The notes under the pieces were generated by a model, which saw nothing but the letters and a program-made list of their open reading frames with translations, did no database searches and was not told where the DNA came from. A stretch of 64,000 nucleotides of DNA from Rhodobiaceae bacterium UBA7804 (lineage in GTDB: Bacteria; Pseudomonadota; Alphaproteobacteria; Parvibaculales; Parvibaculaceae). Shown here piece after piece: positions 16,968 through 25,791 of this stretch (positions within the stretch are counted from its first letter, which is position 1; every line of letters starts with the position of its first letter). The stretch covers positions 131,604 to 195,603 of the forward strand of contig DLCG01000020.1 of the NCBI GenBank assembly GCA_002480495.1. The letters run 5' to 3'. The position numbers and the translations under genes were made by a program.

Positions 16968-18323
16968 TCAGTGCAGGACGAGCTCCACGGCGTGCGCAAG
17001 CGAAAGAAGCTTTTCCTCCGTATGCGGAGGAGACTGCAGCATGAGCCCGATGGGAAGTCCGTTGTCGTCCCGGCCACAAGGAAGCGTGATCGCGCAGAGG
17101 CCGAGCTGGTTGCCGATGGTCGTATTGCGCAGCGCCATCCGGTTGGCGCGGCCGTAAGGCTCGCCGCCGGGCTCGAGTTCTGCTATGGGCGGCGGCGCAA
17201 TGGCGACCGTCGGCATGATGACGGCGTCGACGCCAGCCGTTGCGGCGAGATAGCGCGCTGCGATTTCCTTCCGCTTCAGGTCCGTGCGGATGATGTCTCC
17301 GGCGGAAAGCTTTTCGCCCGCCATCACACGCTCGAATACGGGGCGGTAGATCATCGCTTCGTTCTCAGCGAGCATGCCGCCCCATTGCGCATAGGCCTCG
17401 GCGACGAGACGGCTTCCTTTCGGGTCCCAGGCGAGCGCATGGATCTCGTCGAGTTCGGGCAGGGGATGTTCGACGATCCTCACGCCCGCCTTCACGAGGC
17501 GGCGGATCGCGGCTTCAAGCGCATTTGCGATCTGCGGTTCCACGCCTTCCCAAGCGATGCCTCCCGGCAGCCAGAGCGATGCACGGCCCAGCATTGAAGG
17601 TTCGACGGGCCTTGCCTCACGCCCCTCCAGAAGGGCGAACAGGGCGGCTGCATCCGCGACATCTCTGGCAAGCGGTCCGACCGTATCGAATGTCGGCGAA
17701 AGCGGGACGGTGCCCCCAAGCGGCAGGCGGCCCGCCGTGGTCTTGAGCCCGACAAGTCCGTTCCAGGCGGCGGGGATGCGGACCGAGCCACCGGTGTCCG
17801 TGCCGATAGCGCCCGCCGCGAGCCCTGCGGCGACCGAGACACCCGCTCCGGCAGAGGAGCCGCCCGGCACACGCTCGATCTTGCCGTCATGCGGATTGGC
17901 CGGTGTGCCGAATTTCGGATTGATGCCGAGGCCGGAAAAGGCGAGCTCGGTCATGGTCGTCTTGCCAAGGCAGACCGCTCCCATTCGCGTCGCCCGGGCG
18001 AGCGCCTCCGCGTCGTTCTCAGGCACACGGGTTTTCAGCGGGAGCGATCCTCCCGCCGTTGCCTCGCCCGCCACATCGAAGAGGTCCTTCCACGAAAGCG
18101 GCACACCGTCGAGCGCATGGCGGCGCAGCCCCCGTGACGCGCGCTCCGCCGCGGCCTCGGCTTCCGCTCTCGCGCGCCTTTCAAGCAACGTCACATAGAT
18201 GCGGCGGTCGGGATCGTGCAGCGCCGCCCGCTCCAGGAAATCCTCCGTCACCTCGCGCGGGTCCGCCTTGCCCTCCTCGAAGGCGCGGCCAAGCGCGAGC
18301 GCGGTCATGTCGGCAAAGCTCAT
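16968..18323 (-). CDS. amidase signature family hydrolase
   Basis: This 451-residue amidase has the Ser-cisSer-Lys catalytic set: Lys in PLSWKDLFDVAG, cis-Ser in VPGGSSAGAGVSVA and nucleophilic Ser in GTDTGGSVRIPAAWNG. The family hydrolyses carboxamides and includes GatA. No gatB or gatC partner is adjacent, and the length and C-terminus fit a stand-alone amidase. The start at 18323 begins the normal family N-terminus. The substrate is unknown. It converges with the PQQ dehydrogenase and is divergent from the UbiH-type gene. Confidence 0.87.
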   Translation of the reverse strand: MSFADMTALALGRAFEEGKADPREVTEDFLERAALHDPDRRIYVTLLERRARAEAEAAAERASRGLRRHALDGVPLSWKDLFDVAGEATAGGSLPLKTRVPENDAEALARATRMGAVCLGKTTMTELAFSGLGINPKFGTPANPHDGKIERVPGGSSAGAGVSVAAGLAAGAIGTDTGGSVRIPAAWNGLVGLKTTAGRLPLGGTVPLSPTFDTVGPLARDVADAAALFALLEGREARPVEPSMLGRASLWLPGGIAWEGVEPQIANALEAAIRRLVKAGVRIVEHPLPELDEIHALAWDPKGSRLVAEAYAQWGGMLAENEAMIYRPVFERVMAGEKLSAGDIIRTDLKRKEIAARYLAATAGVDAVIMPTVAIAPPPIAELEPGGEPYGRANRMALRNTTIGNQLGLCAITLPCGRDDNGLPIGLMLQSPPHTEEKLLSLAHAVELVLH

Positions 18324-18422
18324 CTCTCTATCTCCCTATTCCGGGGCGGAGACTAGGCGGGCATGGGCCCTGCGTCCATCCGGCGCTTGCCTTCAGGCCC
18401 CTTCCGGCCGATCTTCCTTCTC

Positions 18423-19652
18423 ATGACTGAAAGACCGGATAGCGACATTCTCATCGTCGGCGGCGGGCTTGCGGGGCTTCCCCTCGCACTTGCCTGCGCG
18501 CAAGGCGGGCTCACCGTGACCGTGGTCGATGCGCTCGACCCGGCGACCGCGACGGACGCGAAATTCGACGGGCGCGTCTCCGCCATCGCCTTTGCCTCCT
18601 GCCGCATGTTCGACCGGCTCGGCGTCACGCAGCATCTCAAGGGCCAGATGCAGCCCATCAACGACATCATGGTGTCGGACGGGCGCGTGCGAGAGGGGGC
18701 CTCTCCCTTCTTCCTGCATTTCGATCACAAGGAGATCGGCGACGAGCCCCTCGGTAATCTGATCGAGAACCGGCACATACGCATCGCCCTGCAAAAGACG
18801 GTGGAAGCCGAGCCGCGCATCCGCCTCATCGCGCCGCAAAGCGTGAAGCATGTCGATTACGGTTCGCAGGTCACGGCGACGCTTGCCAATGGCGACAAGG
18901 TGACCGCGCGTCTTTGCTTCGCGGCGGACGGGCGCTCATCGCCGACGCGCGAGGCGGCGGGCATCAAGACCATCGGCTGGGACTATGGCCAGACCGGCAT
19001 CGTCTGCACCGTGGAGCACGAGCTTCCGCATGAAGGCGTCGCGCAGGAATATTTCCTCCCCGGCGGGCCCTTCGCCATTCTACCGATGGTCGGCAATCGC
19101 TCCTCGCTCGTCTGGACCGAGAAGACGGCGGACGCGAGAGCGATACTCGCACTCGACGACGCTGCCTTCGCCGAGGAGATGCAGGCGCGCTTCGGCGACT
19201 ATCTCGGGGCTTGTACGCCGGTCGGCCCGCGCTGGTCCTACCCGCTCACGCTCCAGCTCGCGCGCGACTATGTGCGGCCGCGCCTTGCCCTTGTTGGCGA
19301 CGCGGCGCATGGCATTCATCCGATTGCGGGGCAGGGGCTCAATCTCGGGCTTCGCGATGTCGCGGCGGCGGCGGAAGTGATCGTCGATGCCGCGCGCCTC
19401 GGCCTCGATATCGGTTCGCTCGATGTGCTGGAGCGCTATCAGCGCTGGCGCCGCTTCGACAATGTGGCGCTGTCGCTGCTGATGGACGGGCTCAACCGTC
19501 TCTTCTCGAACGACATTGGCCCCGTGCGCCTTGCGCGCGATCTCGGTCTCGGTATCGTGCAGCAGATCGGGCCGGCGCGGCGTTTCTTCATGCGCCATGC
19601 GGGCGGCGTCGTCGGCGACCTGCCGCGATTGCTCAAGGGCGAGGCGGTGTGA
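18423..19652 (+). CDS. UbiH/UbiF/COQ6-family FAD monooxygenase
   Basis: This flavoprotein of about 409 residues probably hydroxylates a ring position during ubiquinone synthesis. The Rossmann GGGLAGLPLALA motif opens the protein. The C-terminal FAD/NADPH signature GDAAHGIHPIAGQGLNLGLRD is intact. The ATG at 18423 is chosen because the dinucleotide fold starts there; the 20 residues upstream in frame are not family-like, and no strong ribosome site is seen. Which ring carbon is hydroxylated cannot be told. Confidence 0.87.
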   Translation: MTERPDSDILIVGGGLAGLPLALACAQGGLTVTVVDALDPATATDAKFDGRVSAIAFASCRMFDRLGVTQHLKGQMQPINDIMVSDGRVREGASPFFLHFDHKEIGDEPLGNLIENRHIRIALQKTVEAEPRIRLIAPQSVKHVDYGSQVTATLANGDKVTARLCFAADGRSSPTREAAGIKTIGWDYGQTGIVCTVEHELPHEGVAQEYFLPGGPFAILPMVGNRSSLVWTEKTADARAILALDDAAFAEEMQARFGDYLGACTPVGPRWSYPLTLQLARDYVRPRLALVGDAAHGIHPIAGQGLNLGLRDVAAAAEVIVDAARLGLDIGSLDVLERYQRWRRFDNVALSLLMDGLNRLFSNDIGPVRLARDLGLGIVQQIGPARRFFMRHAGGVVGDLPRLLKGEAV

Positions 19653-19655
19653 GCC

Positions 19656-20018
19656 TCACTCGCGGGAGAGCCCTTCGCGGGCGAGTGCCGTGAGATAGTC
19701 CGTCCAGATCTTCTCGCTGTCGCGACCGAGGCGGTAGAGCGTCTCCCAGGTATAGAGCCCTGTGTCGTGGCCATCGTCGAAGACGATGCGCAGCGCATAA
19801 TTGCCGACGGGTTCGAGTGCCGTGATGGCGACATTGGCCTTGCCCGGCACGGTCTTCTTCTGTCCCGCGCCGTGGCCCTGAACCTCGGCCGAAGGGCTTT
19901 CCACGCGCAACAGCTCCGCGGGCAGGCGAAAGCGTGCACCGTCGTCGAACTCCACTTCGACAACGCGCTCCTTGCGCTTCAGGCGGATGTCCGTCGGCCA
20001 GGGACTCGCGTCAGTCAT
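19656..20018 (-). CDS. DUF971 family protein
   Basis: This 120-residue protein has the DUF971 / gamma-butyrobetaine hydroxylase N-terminal-like fold, with motifs PTDIRLKRKERVVEVEFDDG, LPAELLRVESPSAEV and NYALRIVFDDGHDTGLYTWETLY. The family is often linked to metal or Fe-S handling, but its function is unsettled. It overlaps the end of the Trm112 gene by 8 bases and ends 3 bases from the convergent UbiH-type gene, so the minus-strand run here is an operon. Confidence 0.85.
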   Translation of the reverse strand: MTDASPWPTDIRLKRKERVVEVEFDDGARFRLPAELLRVESPSAEVQGHGAGQKKTVPGKANVAITALEPVGNYALRIVFDDGHDTGLYTWETLYRLGRDSEKIWTDYLTALAREGLSRE

Positions 20019-20223
20019 CGTCGAGGGAACGCGCTTCGTCCGTCAGCATGATCGGAATGCCGTCCCGGATCGGAAAGGCGAGGCGGGCCTTGTCGGAGAT
20101 GAGCTCCTGCCGCTCGCGGTCGAAACGCAATGTCGTTTTCGTCACGGGGCAGACGAGAATTTCAAGAAGCTTCGGGTCCACTTCCACTTTCGGCGCTCGC
20201 GCGCCTTCCTGCATTTCCGTCAT
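20011..20223 (-). CDS. Trm112 family small protein
   Basis: This 70-residue protein contains the Trm112 (YcaR-like) core DPKLLEILVCPVTKTTLRF followed by ELISDKARLAFPIRDGIPIML. In eukaryotes and archaea Trm112 activates methyltransferases; bacterial copies are small stand-alone proteins of less certain role. Only one cysteine of the zinc-ribbon version remains, so metal binding is doubtful. It is the fourth gene in the ybbN / Lon-N / Trm112 / DUF971 operon when read from the other end. Confidence 0.88.
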   Translation of the reverse strand: MTEMQEGARAPKVEVDPKLLEILVCPVTKTTLRFDRERQELISDKARLAFPIRDGIPIMLTDEARSLDDD

Positions 20224-20248
20224 CTCGTTCTCTCGTCTTGCCGCCGTG

Positions 20249-20932
20249 CTACTGCACGGTCGTATCGTTGGGGGAAAGTTCCTGCAGCGCCTTTTCGGTG
20301 AGCGCGATCAGCATCTGGTTGCGGTCTTCCAGCGTCTTCGCCTCCAGCAGCGCCTGCTTCTCGCGCGGTCCGTAGGGGCTGATCGTGCAGAGCGAGTTCA
20401 CCAGCGTCTCGTTCGACGAAAGCCTTATCGCGCGCCAGTCGGCCTGCAGCTCGTGCGTTTCCAGATACTCCTTCAGGATCTCGAGCAGCCGTTCGCGGCT
20501 CACCTCGTCCTGGCCGTATCCCGCGACGAGGTCGTCGGCGAATTCGCTCCAGTTCACCTCGCATTGCCGGTAGGGCGTTACGGCAGCAAGTTCGCGTTCG
20601 ATACGGAAGCGCGAAATGCCCGTCAGCGTTATCACGATGCGCCCGTCGCCCGTCTCCGCGAAGGAGGTGATGCGTCCCGCGCAGCCGATCGCGCAGAGAG
20701 GCGGCGTCTTGCCCGCTATCTGCGAAGCGAGAATCGCCTCGTCGCCGTCGGGTTGCACCATGCCGATGATGCGCTCGCCGCGCAGCGCATCGTCCACCAT
20801 CTTCAGATAGCGCGGCTCGAAGATGTTGAGCGGCAATTGCCCGCGGGGCAGCAATATCGCGCCGGCGAGCGGAAAGACGGGGATCGTCCCCGGCAGGTCC
20901 TCCACGCTGCGATATTGATCCGTGAGCCCCAT
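20249..20932 (-). CDS. Lon N-terminal (LON substrate-binding) domain protein
   Basis: This 227-residue protein consists only of the PUA-like LON domain (PVFPLAGAILLPRGQLPLNIFEPRYLKMVDDAL...IIGMVQP) and its helical extension. It has no AAA or protease part. Such stand-alone proteins are widespread in alphaproteobacteria and of unknown function. The start at 20932 matches the domain start; an ATG-type start at 21121 lies inside ybbN and is rejected. The gene lies 10 bases after ybbN. Confidence 0.88.
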   Translation of the reverse strand: MGLTDQYRSVEDLPGTIPVFPLAGAILLPRGQLPLNIFEPRYLKMVDDALRGERIIGMVQPDGDEAILASQIAGKTPPLCAIGCAGRITSFAETGDGRIVITLTGISRFRIERELAAVTPYRQCEVNWSEFADDLVAGYGQDEVSRERLLEILKEYLETHELQADWRAIRLSSNETLVNSLCTISPYGPREKQALLEAKTLEDRNQMLIALTEKALQELSPNDTTVQ

Positions 20933-20942
20933 ATCCCTTGTC

Positions 20943-21854
20943 CTAGCTGAAAAGGATCGACGATAGGCGGCGGCGCCCCGAGAGCGTCGCCTCGTGCTTC
21001 GGGCCATAGGCGTCGAAAAGTTCGACAAGCTGCTTGCGGGCCGCCTGATCGTTCCAGTTGCGGTCGTATTCGACGATGATGAGAAGTTCGTCCACCGCGC
21101 CTTCCTTGTCGCCGCGCGCATTGAGGGCCATGGCGAGGTCGAAGCGCGCCTGATGATCCTTCGGATTGGCGTCGAGCTTTGCCCTCAACTCCTCGATGTC
21201 GCCAAGGTCGCCCGCCTTTTCGGCCAGCGAGAGGGCGGCTTCGGCGGCGGCGAAGTCGGGATCGTTGCGCCCGTCGGGCCGGACCAGCGAAAGCGTCTGG
21301 CGCGCGCGGTCTAGATCGCCCGCATCGATATAGCAGCGCGCAAGCCCGGCGACGGCGGCCGGGTTGCCCGGCTCTTCCTGCACGGCCTGAGCAAAGGCCT
21401 GCGCGGCGCGTGACAAGTCACCCGCCTCATAGGCTTCGCGGCCCATCGCCACCAACTCTTCGGCCGGTGAGGGTCCAGTGTCGCCGGCGAGGCTCGCGAT
21501 GAAGGCCTTCACCTGGCTTTCGGGCAGTGCGCCCATGAAGCCGTCCACCGGCTGGCCGTTCTTGAAAGCATAGACCGCCGGGATCGACTGGATACGAAGC
21601 TGCTGCGCCACCGCCGGGTGCTCGTCGATATTCATCTTCACGAGCTTCACGGCGCCCCGCGCCGCCTTCACCGCGTTTTCGAGCACGGGCGTCAGCTGCT
21701 TGCAGGGGCCGCACCAGGGTGCCCAGAAATCGACGATGACCGGCACCTCGCGCGATGCCTCGATCACGTCGCGGGCAAAGGTCTGTGTCGTCGTGTCCAC
21801 AATGAGGCCGGCCGCGGCTTCCGCGCCGGCCGGATTTCCGATGATCGGTTCCAT
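20943..21854 (-). CDS. thioredoxin-TPR protein (YbbN/CnoX-like co-chaperone)
   Basis: This 303-residue protein has a thioredoxin domain (residues about 17-120) with a complete WCGPC active site in VIVDFWAPWCGPCKQLTPVLE, followed by a tetratricopeptide C-terminal half (AGDLSRAAQAFAQAVQEEPGNPAA and later repeats). In E. coli the homologue CnoX works with GroEL, although there the active site is degenerate; here both cysteines are present, so redox activity is plausible. It is first in a four-gene operon. Confidence 0.88.
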   Translation of the reverse strand: MEPIIGNPAGAEAAAGLIVDTTTQTFARDVIEASREVPVIVDFWAPWCGPCKQLTPVLENAVKAARGAVKLVKMNIDEHPAVAQQLRIQSIPAVYAFKNGQPVDGFMGALPESQVKAFIASLAGDTGPSPAEELVAMGREAYEAGDLSRAAQAFAQAVQEEPGNPAAVAGLARCYIDAGDLDRARQTLSLVRPDGRNDPDFAAAEAALSLAEKAGDLGDIEELRAKLDANPKDHQARFDLAMALNARGDKEGAVDELLIIVEYDRNWNDQAARKQLVELFDAYGPKHEATLSGRRRLSSILFS

Positions 21855-21981
21855 GAGTCTCGTCTCGGCTTTCTTTCTGGGCTTCCGGGGCTATGCGCCG
21901 CCGGTTCCCGCTCCATAAGATGGAGCGGCATCTTTGAGAAACAATGGTTTAGCGGTCCTTCGCCGCGCCGCGCAAGCGCCG

Positions 21982-22515
21982 CTATCCGCCTGCCGCCGCA
22001 ACAAGGTCGAGGATCAGCGGTTCGTGCCCGGTTTCCCTCAGGAATTGCATGAATCCGGCGCGCGAGACGGCCGTCGTCGCCCGGTTGTCCAGCGGGTGAA
22101 AATTCAGCCTCTCATGTTCGAGCAGGGGAGCGTCGAGAACGGGCGTGACGAGGCGCTGACGGTCGTTCACGAGCGCGAAAGGCGTTACGGAGCCCGGCCG
22201 CACGCCGAGAATATCCCACATGAGCTCCGCATTGCCGAAGGAGAGCCGCGCCGAGCCGATCGGTTTCGAAAGGCTGTTGAGTTTCAGCTCGCGGTCCTCT
22301 TCCGTGACGATCAGGAAGAGCTGTCCCTTCTTGTCCTTGAGGAAGAGGTTCTTGCAGAAGGCGCCCTCGCGTTCATGGGCGGGCCAGCCCGCGCGATGCG
22401 CCTGCGCTTCCTCCACCGTGTGAAGGGCAGGGTGGTCCCGCGTTTCGTGAGCAATGCCCTTTTCGGCAAGCCAGGCGAGAAATTCGGCTTTGGTCGTGAT
22501 CTTCCCTGTCTCCAT
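21982..22515 (-). CDS. ProXp/YbaK-type aminoacyl-tRNA deacylase
   Basis: This 177-residue single-domain protein of the INS/YbaK superfamily should hydrolyse mischarged aminoacyl-tRNA, most likely Ala-tRNA(Pro) as in the ProXp-ala/PrdX group. Key segments are HPALHTVEEAQAHRAG, CKNLFLKDKKGQLFLIV with the catalytic lysine, and GSVTPFALVNDRQ. It is monocistronic between ybbN and tRNA-Gly. The exact tRNA specificity is inferred from resemblance only. Confidence 0.85.
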   Translation of the reverse strand: METGKITTKAEFLAWLAEKGIAHETRDHPALHTVEEAQAHRAGWPAHEREGAFCKNLFLKDKKGQLFLIVTEEDRELKLNSLSKPIGSARLSFGNAELMWDILGVRPGSVTPFALVNDRQRLVTPVLDAPLLEHERLNFHPLDNRATTAVSRAGFMQFLRETGHEPLILDLVAAAGG

Positions 22516-22669
22516 GCCCCTTGATTGGCATGGGGCGGCGCGCCTCGCAAGCCGCCGTTAACCGGCGCTCATTCTTCGAAATTCGGCTCTTGCAATGCCT
22601 CAAACGATAGGCCATAAAACCGCCCTCACAGGCGGGTGCGGCCCTTTCGGCGGCCCGGCTGACCCGGAT

Positions 22670-22744
22670 GCGGGCGTAGCTCAGGGGTAGAGCACAACCT
22701 TGCCAAGGTTGGGGTCGTGAGTTCGAATCTCATCGCCCGCTCCA
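22670..22744 (+). tRNA. tRNA-Gly (GCC)
   Basis: The cloverleaf is complete. The acceptor arms are GCGGGCG/CGCCCGC, the anticodon loop TTGCCAA is in a CAACC/GGTTG stem, the T loop is TTCGAAT, and the discriminator T is followed by an encoded CCA. The anticodon GCC reads GGC and GGT codons. Confidence 0.97.
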
Positions 22745-22751
22745 GTTTGCG

Positions 22752-22780
22752 AAGCCGCCTTAAGGGCGGCTTTTTCTTTT
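22752..22780 (+). terminator. terminator of tRNA-Gly
   Basis: An 8-bp stem (aagccgcc / ggcggctt) followed by tttctttt lies 8 bases past the tRNA. Confidence 0.85.
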
Positions 22781-22792
22781 CGAGGTGATGAG

Positions 22793-23290
22793 ATGGTTTC
22801 CGGTTCCGCCGCCTGTCCCTGCCGTTCCGGCCTCGAATTCGGCCAATGCTGCGAGCCTTACCTCAAGGGCGACAAGCTGCCGCCGACGCCGGAAGCGCTG
22901 ATGCGCTCGCGCTACTCGGCCTTTGCGACCGGCAATATTCCCTATCTCGAAGAAACGCTGCTGCCCGGCACGCGGGACGATTTCGACCGCCAGGGCGCGG
23001 CCGACTGGGCGGCGGCGAGCGAATGGACCGGTCTTGAAATCCGGCACACGGAAGGCGGTGCGCAAGGAGACAATGAAGGCGTCGTCGAATTCGTTGCTCA
23101 TTACCGGCAGGCGGGCGACGAGCGCGTTCATCACGAGACCTCGACCTTCAAACGGCAGGACGGGCGCTGGTGGTATGTCGACGGCATCATGGGCGTGCGG
23201 CCGCGGCGCGCGGAAAAGATCGGCCGCAACGATCCCTGCTCCTGCGGCTCGGGCAAGAAATACAAGAAGTGCTGCGGCGTGGCCGCGTAA
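22793..23290 (+). CDS. YchJ-family SEC-C motif protein
   Basis: This 165-residue UPF0225/YchJ-type protein has an N-terminal SEC-C metal site (CPCRSGLEFGQCC), a central NTF2-like region (ALMRSRYSAFATGNIPYLEETLLP...WTGLEIRHTEGG) and a second SEC-C zinc motif at the C-terminus (NDPCSCGSGKKYKKCCG). The function is unknown; SEC-C motifs bind zinc and often contact the ribosome or SecB. The ATG follows the tRNA-Gly terminator closely, so it needs its own promoter or read-through. Confidence 0.9.
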   Translation: MVSGSAACPCRSGLEFGQCCEPYLKGDKLPPTPEALMRSRYSAFATGNIPYLEETLLPGTRDDFDRQGAADWAAASEWTGLEIRHTEGGAQGDNEGVVEFVAHYRQAGDERVHHETSTFKRQDGRWWYVDGIMGVRPRRAEKIGRNDPCSCGSGKKYKKCCGVAA

Positions 23291-23296
23291 AGCGTC

Positions 23297-24205
23297 TCAG
23301 AACCAGTCGTAGCCGAAATCGTAGCGCAGGTGCCGCCTCAGAATGCGGCGGAGAATTTCCTCTTCCCTCTCGCTGAAGCGCACGCTTGCGCGTGCTTCCT
23401 CGTCGGAGACGATTTGCTGGCGGTCGCGCGGGTCGGCGCTTTCGCGCATCGCCTCGCGCGTCGAGACGGCGAGGGCTGCGGCGATCGCCTCGGGCGTCAG
23501 CTCGATGCCGAAATGGCGAGCGACCGCGGCCACGGCATCGCCCGGCGACTTCGCCATATCTTCATAACGCAGAATGAAGGTGCGTTCGGGAAGGGCGGCC
23601 GCGACATCGCCCCAGTGATTGAGGAACTGCACATACCACTAGGTCGAGGCGGGCGGATGGCGCTGCCACGGATCGCCCGCGACATAGGTCGCGAAATCGG
23701 GGCGCTTCGCTGCGGGCTCGTCGAGCAGCCATTTCACATAGACCGACTCGAGCGACTTGCGCACATCGCGGATCAGCACGACGGCAGGCGGAAAGCCGAA
23801 CAGGCCCTGCGCCCAGCGCCACGAAAAGACGCGCGAGGGAATCGTGTGCGAGAGCGCGAGATGCGGGATCTGCGGATAGCGAGGCTTCTGCTTTGCCGGG
23901 CCGATGAGGTGATCGGCATGCGGGCCGGTGCTGTGGCGCGGCGGCTCCACGCCATATTGCGTCGCAAGCGCGTGGCTCAGCATGTAGTGCAGCCAATGGG
24001 TGCCGGAGTTCTTTGCCGAAACCAGAAAGCCGTCGACATGCCGGTAATGCAGCATGTGGAAATTCGACGTGTCTGCGATGAAGTTCGTCCAGGCGGCGGC
24101 GATGTCTTCGCCTGCGAGGCCGGTATAGCCTGTGCGCCTGCGCCGCACGGGCCTCAAGCCCGCGGCATTTCCGTCATCCGTCTTCGTCATGTTTTCCCCC
24201 GGCAT
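23297..24205 (-). pseudogene. sulfotransferase gene interrupted by an in-frame amber codon
   Basis: Two open frames in the same reading frame make one sulfotransferase of about 300 residues, split by a single TAG at 23639-23641 (codon 189). The first part has the PAPS 5'-phosphate loop (VSAKNSGTHWLHYML) and the 3'-phosphate loop (VVLIRDVRKSLESVYVKWL). After the stop the frame continues at once with WYVQFLNHWGDV, RTFILRYEDMAKSPGDAVAAV and a normal C-terminus. No frameshift is needed to join them. A point mutation, a sequencing error or amber read-through would each explain it. Translation could also restart at the ATG at 23632, giving a fragment without the PAPS site. Confidence 0.8.
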
Positions 24206-24318
24206 GCCGTCCGGCTATAGCATTTTCAGCCGCTTTCCTGCCAGCTTCCATGTCTTCTGCTTTCATGCTCCACTGCGCGGGCTCGCGCGGTTCGCGGGAA
24301 AAGGGGAGGGCAAGACGA

Positions 24319-25791
24319 GTGGATGCGGTCGATAAAGGGGGGGCCGATGAGCCCGTGCGCGTTCAGGTGCCGGGACAGGCAAGTGCGCAGCTGGTATCCG
24401 CTTCGGGCGGCGAGGCGGCGGATGCGAAAGGCCAGATCAGCTGGGCGCTCTTCGAATGGGCGCGCAATCCCTATGTCATCCTCATCACCATCTATATCTT
24501 CTCACCCTATTTCTCGAGCACGGTCGTGGGCGATCCCGTTCGCGGCCAGGCGATCTGGGGCAATATCAACGGCATTGCCGGTTTCTTCATCGCCTGTCTC
24601 GGGCCGGTGCTCGGCGCCATCGCCGACACGGGCGGCAAGCGCAAACCATGGATCGGCTTCTTCATCGCGATCATGGTGCCCGCCATGTTCGCCCTCTGGT
24701 GGGCGGTGCCGGGCGAAGGCGGACTTTCCATTCTCGCCATCGCCGCGCTCATCGTGCTGATCGCCGTCGCGTTCGAATTCTCCGCCGTCTTCCACAATTC
24801 GATGCTGCCCGCCGTCGCCCCGCATGAGCGGATCGGATTTCTCTCCGGTCTCGGTCTCGCGCTCGGCAATGCGGGCGCGCTCATCATTCTCTGCTTCATG
24901 CTCTGGGCCTTCATGCTGCCGGGCAATGTCGATTGGGGCTTCGTGCCTGCCGAGCCCTTGTTCGGCATCGACGCATCGGCGCATGAGAACAGCCGCATAT
25001 CGGGGCCCATCGTCGCGGTCTGGCTTCTCGTCTTTTCCCTGCCGCTGCTCTTCTGGACGCCGGATGTCGAAGGGTCGCGTGTGCCTGTGCGTCAGGCCAT
25101 CGCGCGCGGCATCGGCAATGTCGTCGGCACGGTCCGGAAACTTCGCCACTACCGGAACATCGCGATCTATCTTGCGGCGCGCATGTTCTACAATGACGGC
25201 AAGACGGCGGTGCTCGTCTTCGGCGGCGTCTATGCGGTGGGCGTGTTCGGCTGGGGGCCGCTGACGCTCACGATCTACGGCATCGTGCTGTCGGTCTTTG
25301 CCGTGGCGGGCGGTTTCCTGGGCGGCTGGCTCGACGACACGCTGGGCTCGAAGCGCGCAATCCTCGTCTCCATCGGCGGCACCTGCGTCGGCCTCATCCT
25401 CGCCATTTCGATGACACCAAACGAACTCTTCTTCCTGCCCTATGACGCCGCTTCGTCGGGCCCGATCTGGGATCTGCCTTTCTTCGCGACGCTGCCGGAA
25501 CTGATGTATCTCATCGTCGTTCTCATCGTCGCGATCTGCATCACGGCGGCCTATGCCAACAGCCGCACGATGCTCGCGCGCATTGCGCCCGTCTCGAAGA
25601 TGTCCGAGTTCTTCGGCATCTATGCGCTGTCGGGCACGGCGACGGCCTTTCTCGGGCCGCTGCTTGTCGGCTTCGCAACCCACATGTTCCAGAGTCAGCG
25701 CATCGGTTTCGCCTCGATCCTGCTGCTTCTCGGGATCGGACTTGCGGGTATGCTGTTCGTGAAGGAAGAACGCGCGGAGGCTGTCGATTGA
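24319..25791 (+). CDS. MFS transporter, UMF1/Atg22-like (first of tandem pair)
   Basis: This protein of about 490 residues has twelve predicted helices and opens with ISWALFEWARNPYVILITIYIFSPYF, typical of the UMF1/Atg22-type major facilitator group. The GKRKPWIGFFI loop and the NSRTMLARIAPVSKMSEFFGIYAL segment of the second half are characteristic. A GTG at 24319 is preferred as start because GGGGAGG lies 9 bases upstream; an in-frame ATG at 24250 has no such site. The substrate is unknown; fungal Atg22 exports amino acids from vacuoles. Its stop overlaps the start of the next gene. Confidence 0.85.
   Translation: MDAVDKGGADEPVRVQVPGQASAQLVSASGGEAADAKGQISWALFEWARNPYVILITIYIFSPYFSSTVVGDPVRGQAIWGNINGIAGFFIACLGPVLGAIADTGGKRKPWIGFFIAIMVPAMFALWWAVPGEGGLSILAIAALIVLIAVAFEFSAVFHNSMLPAVAPHERIGFLSGLGLALGNAGALIILCFMLWAFMLPGNVDWGFVPAEPLFGIDASAHENSRISGPIVAVWLLVFSLPLLFWTPDVEGSRVPVRQAIARGIGNVVGTVRKLRHYRNIAIYLAARMFYNDGKTAVLVFGGVYAVGVFGWGPLTLTIYGIVLSVFAVAGGFLGGWLDDTLGSKRAILVSIGGTCVGLILAISMTPNELFFLPYDAASSGPIWDLPFFATLPELMYLIVVLIVAICITAAYANSRTMLARIAPVSKMSEFFGIYALSGTATAFLGPLLVGFATHMFQSQRIGFASILLLLGIGLAGMLFVKEERAEAVD

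Noticed and set aside
138..24205. CRISPR arrays, insertion sequences or prophage genes (looked for across the whole window)
   Set aside because: No regularly spaced identical repeats, transposase, integrase or phage structural gene could be seen on either strand anywhere in the 64 kb.
24502..25683. 393-codon minus-strand frame opposite the first MFS gene
   Set aside because: Its composition (Asp, Glu, Arg, His repeats) is that expected when the complement of a hydrophobic membrane-protein gene is translated.
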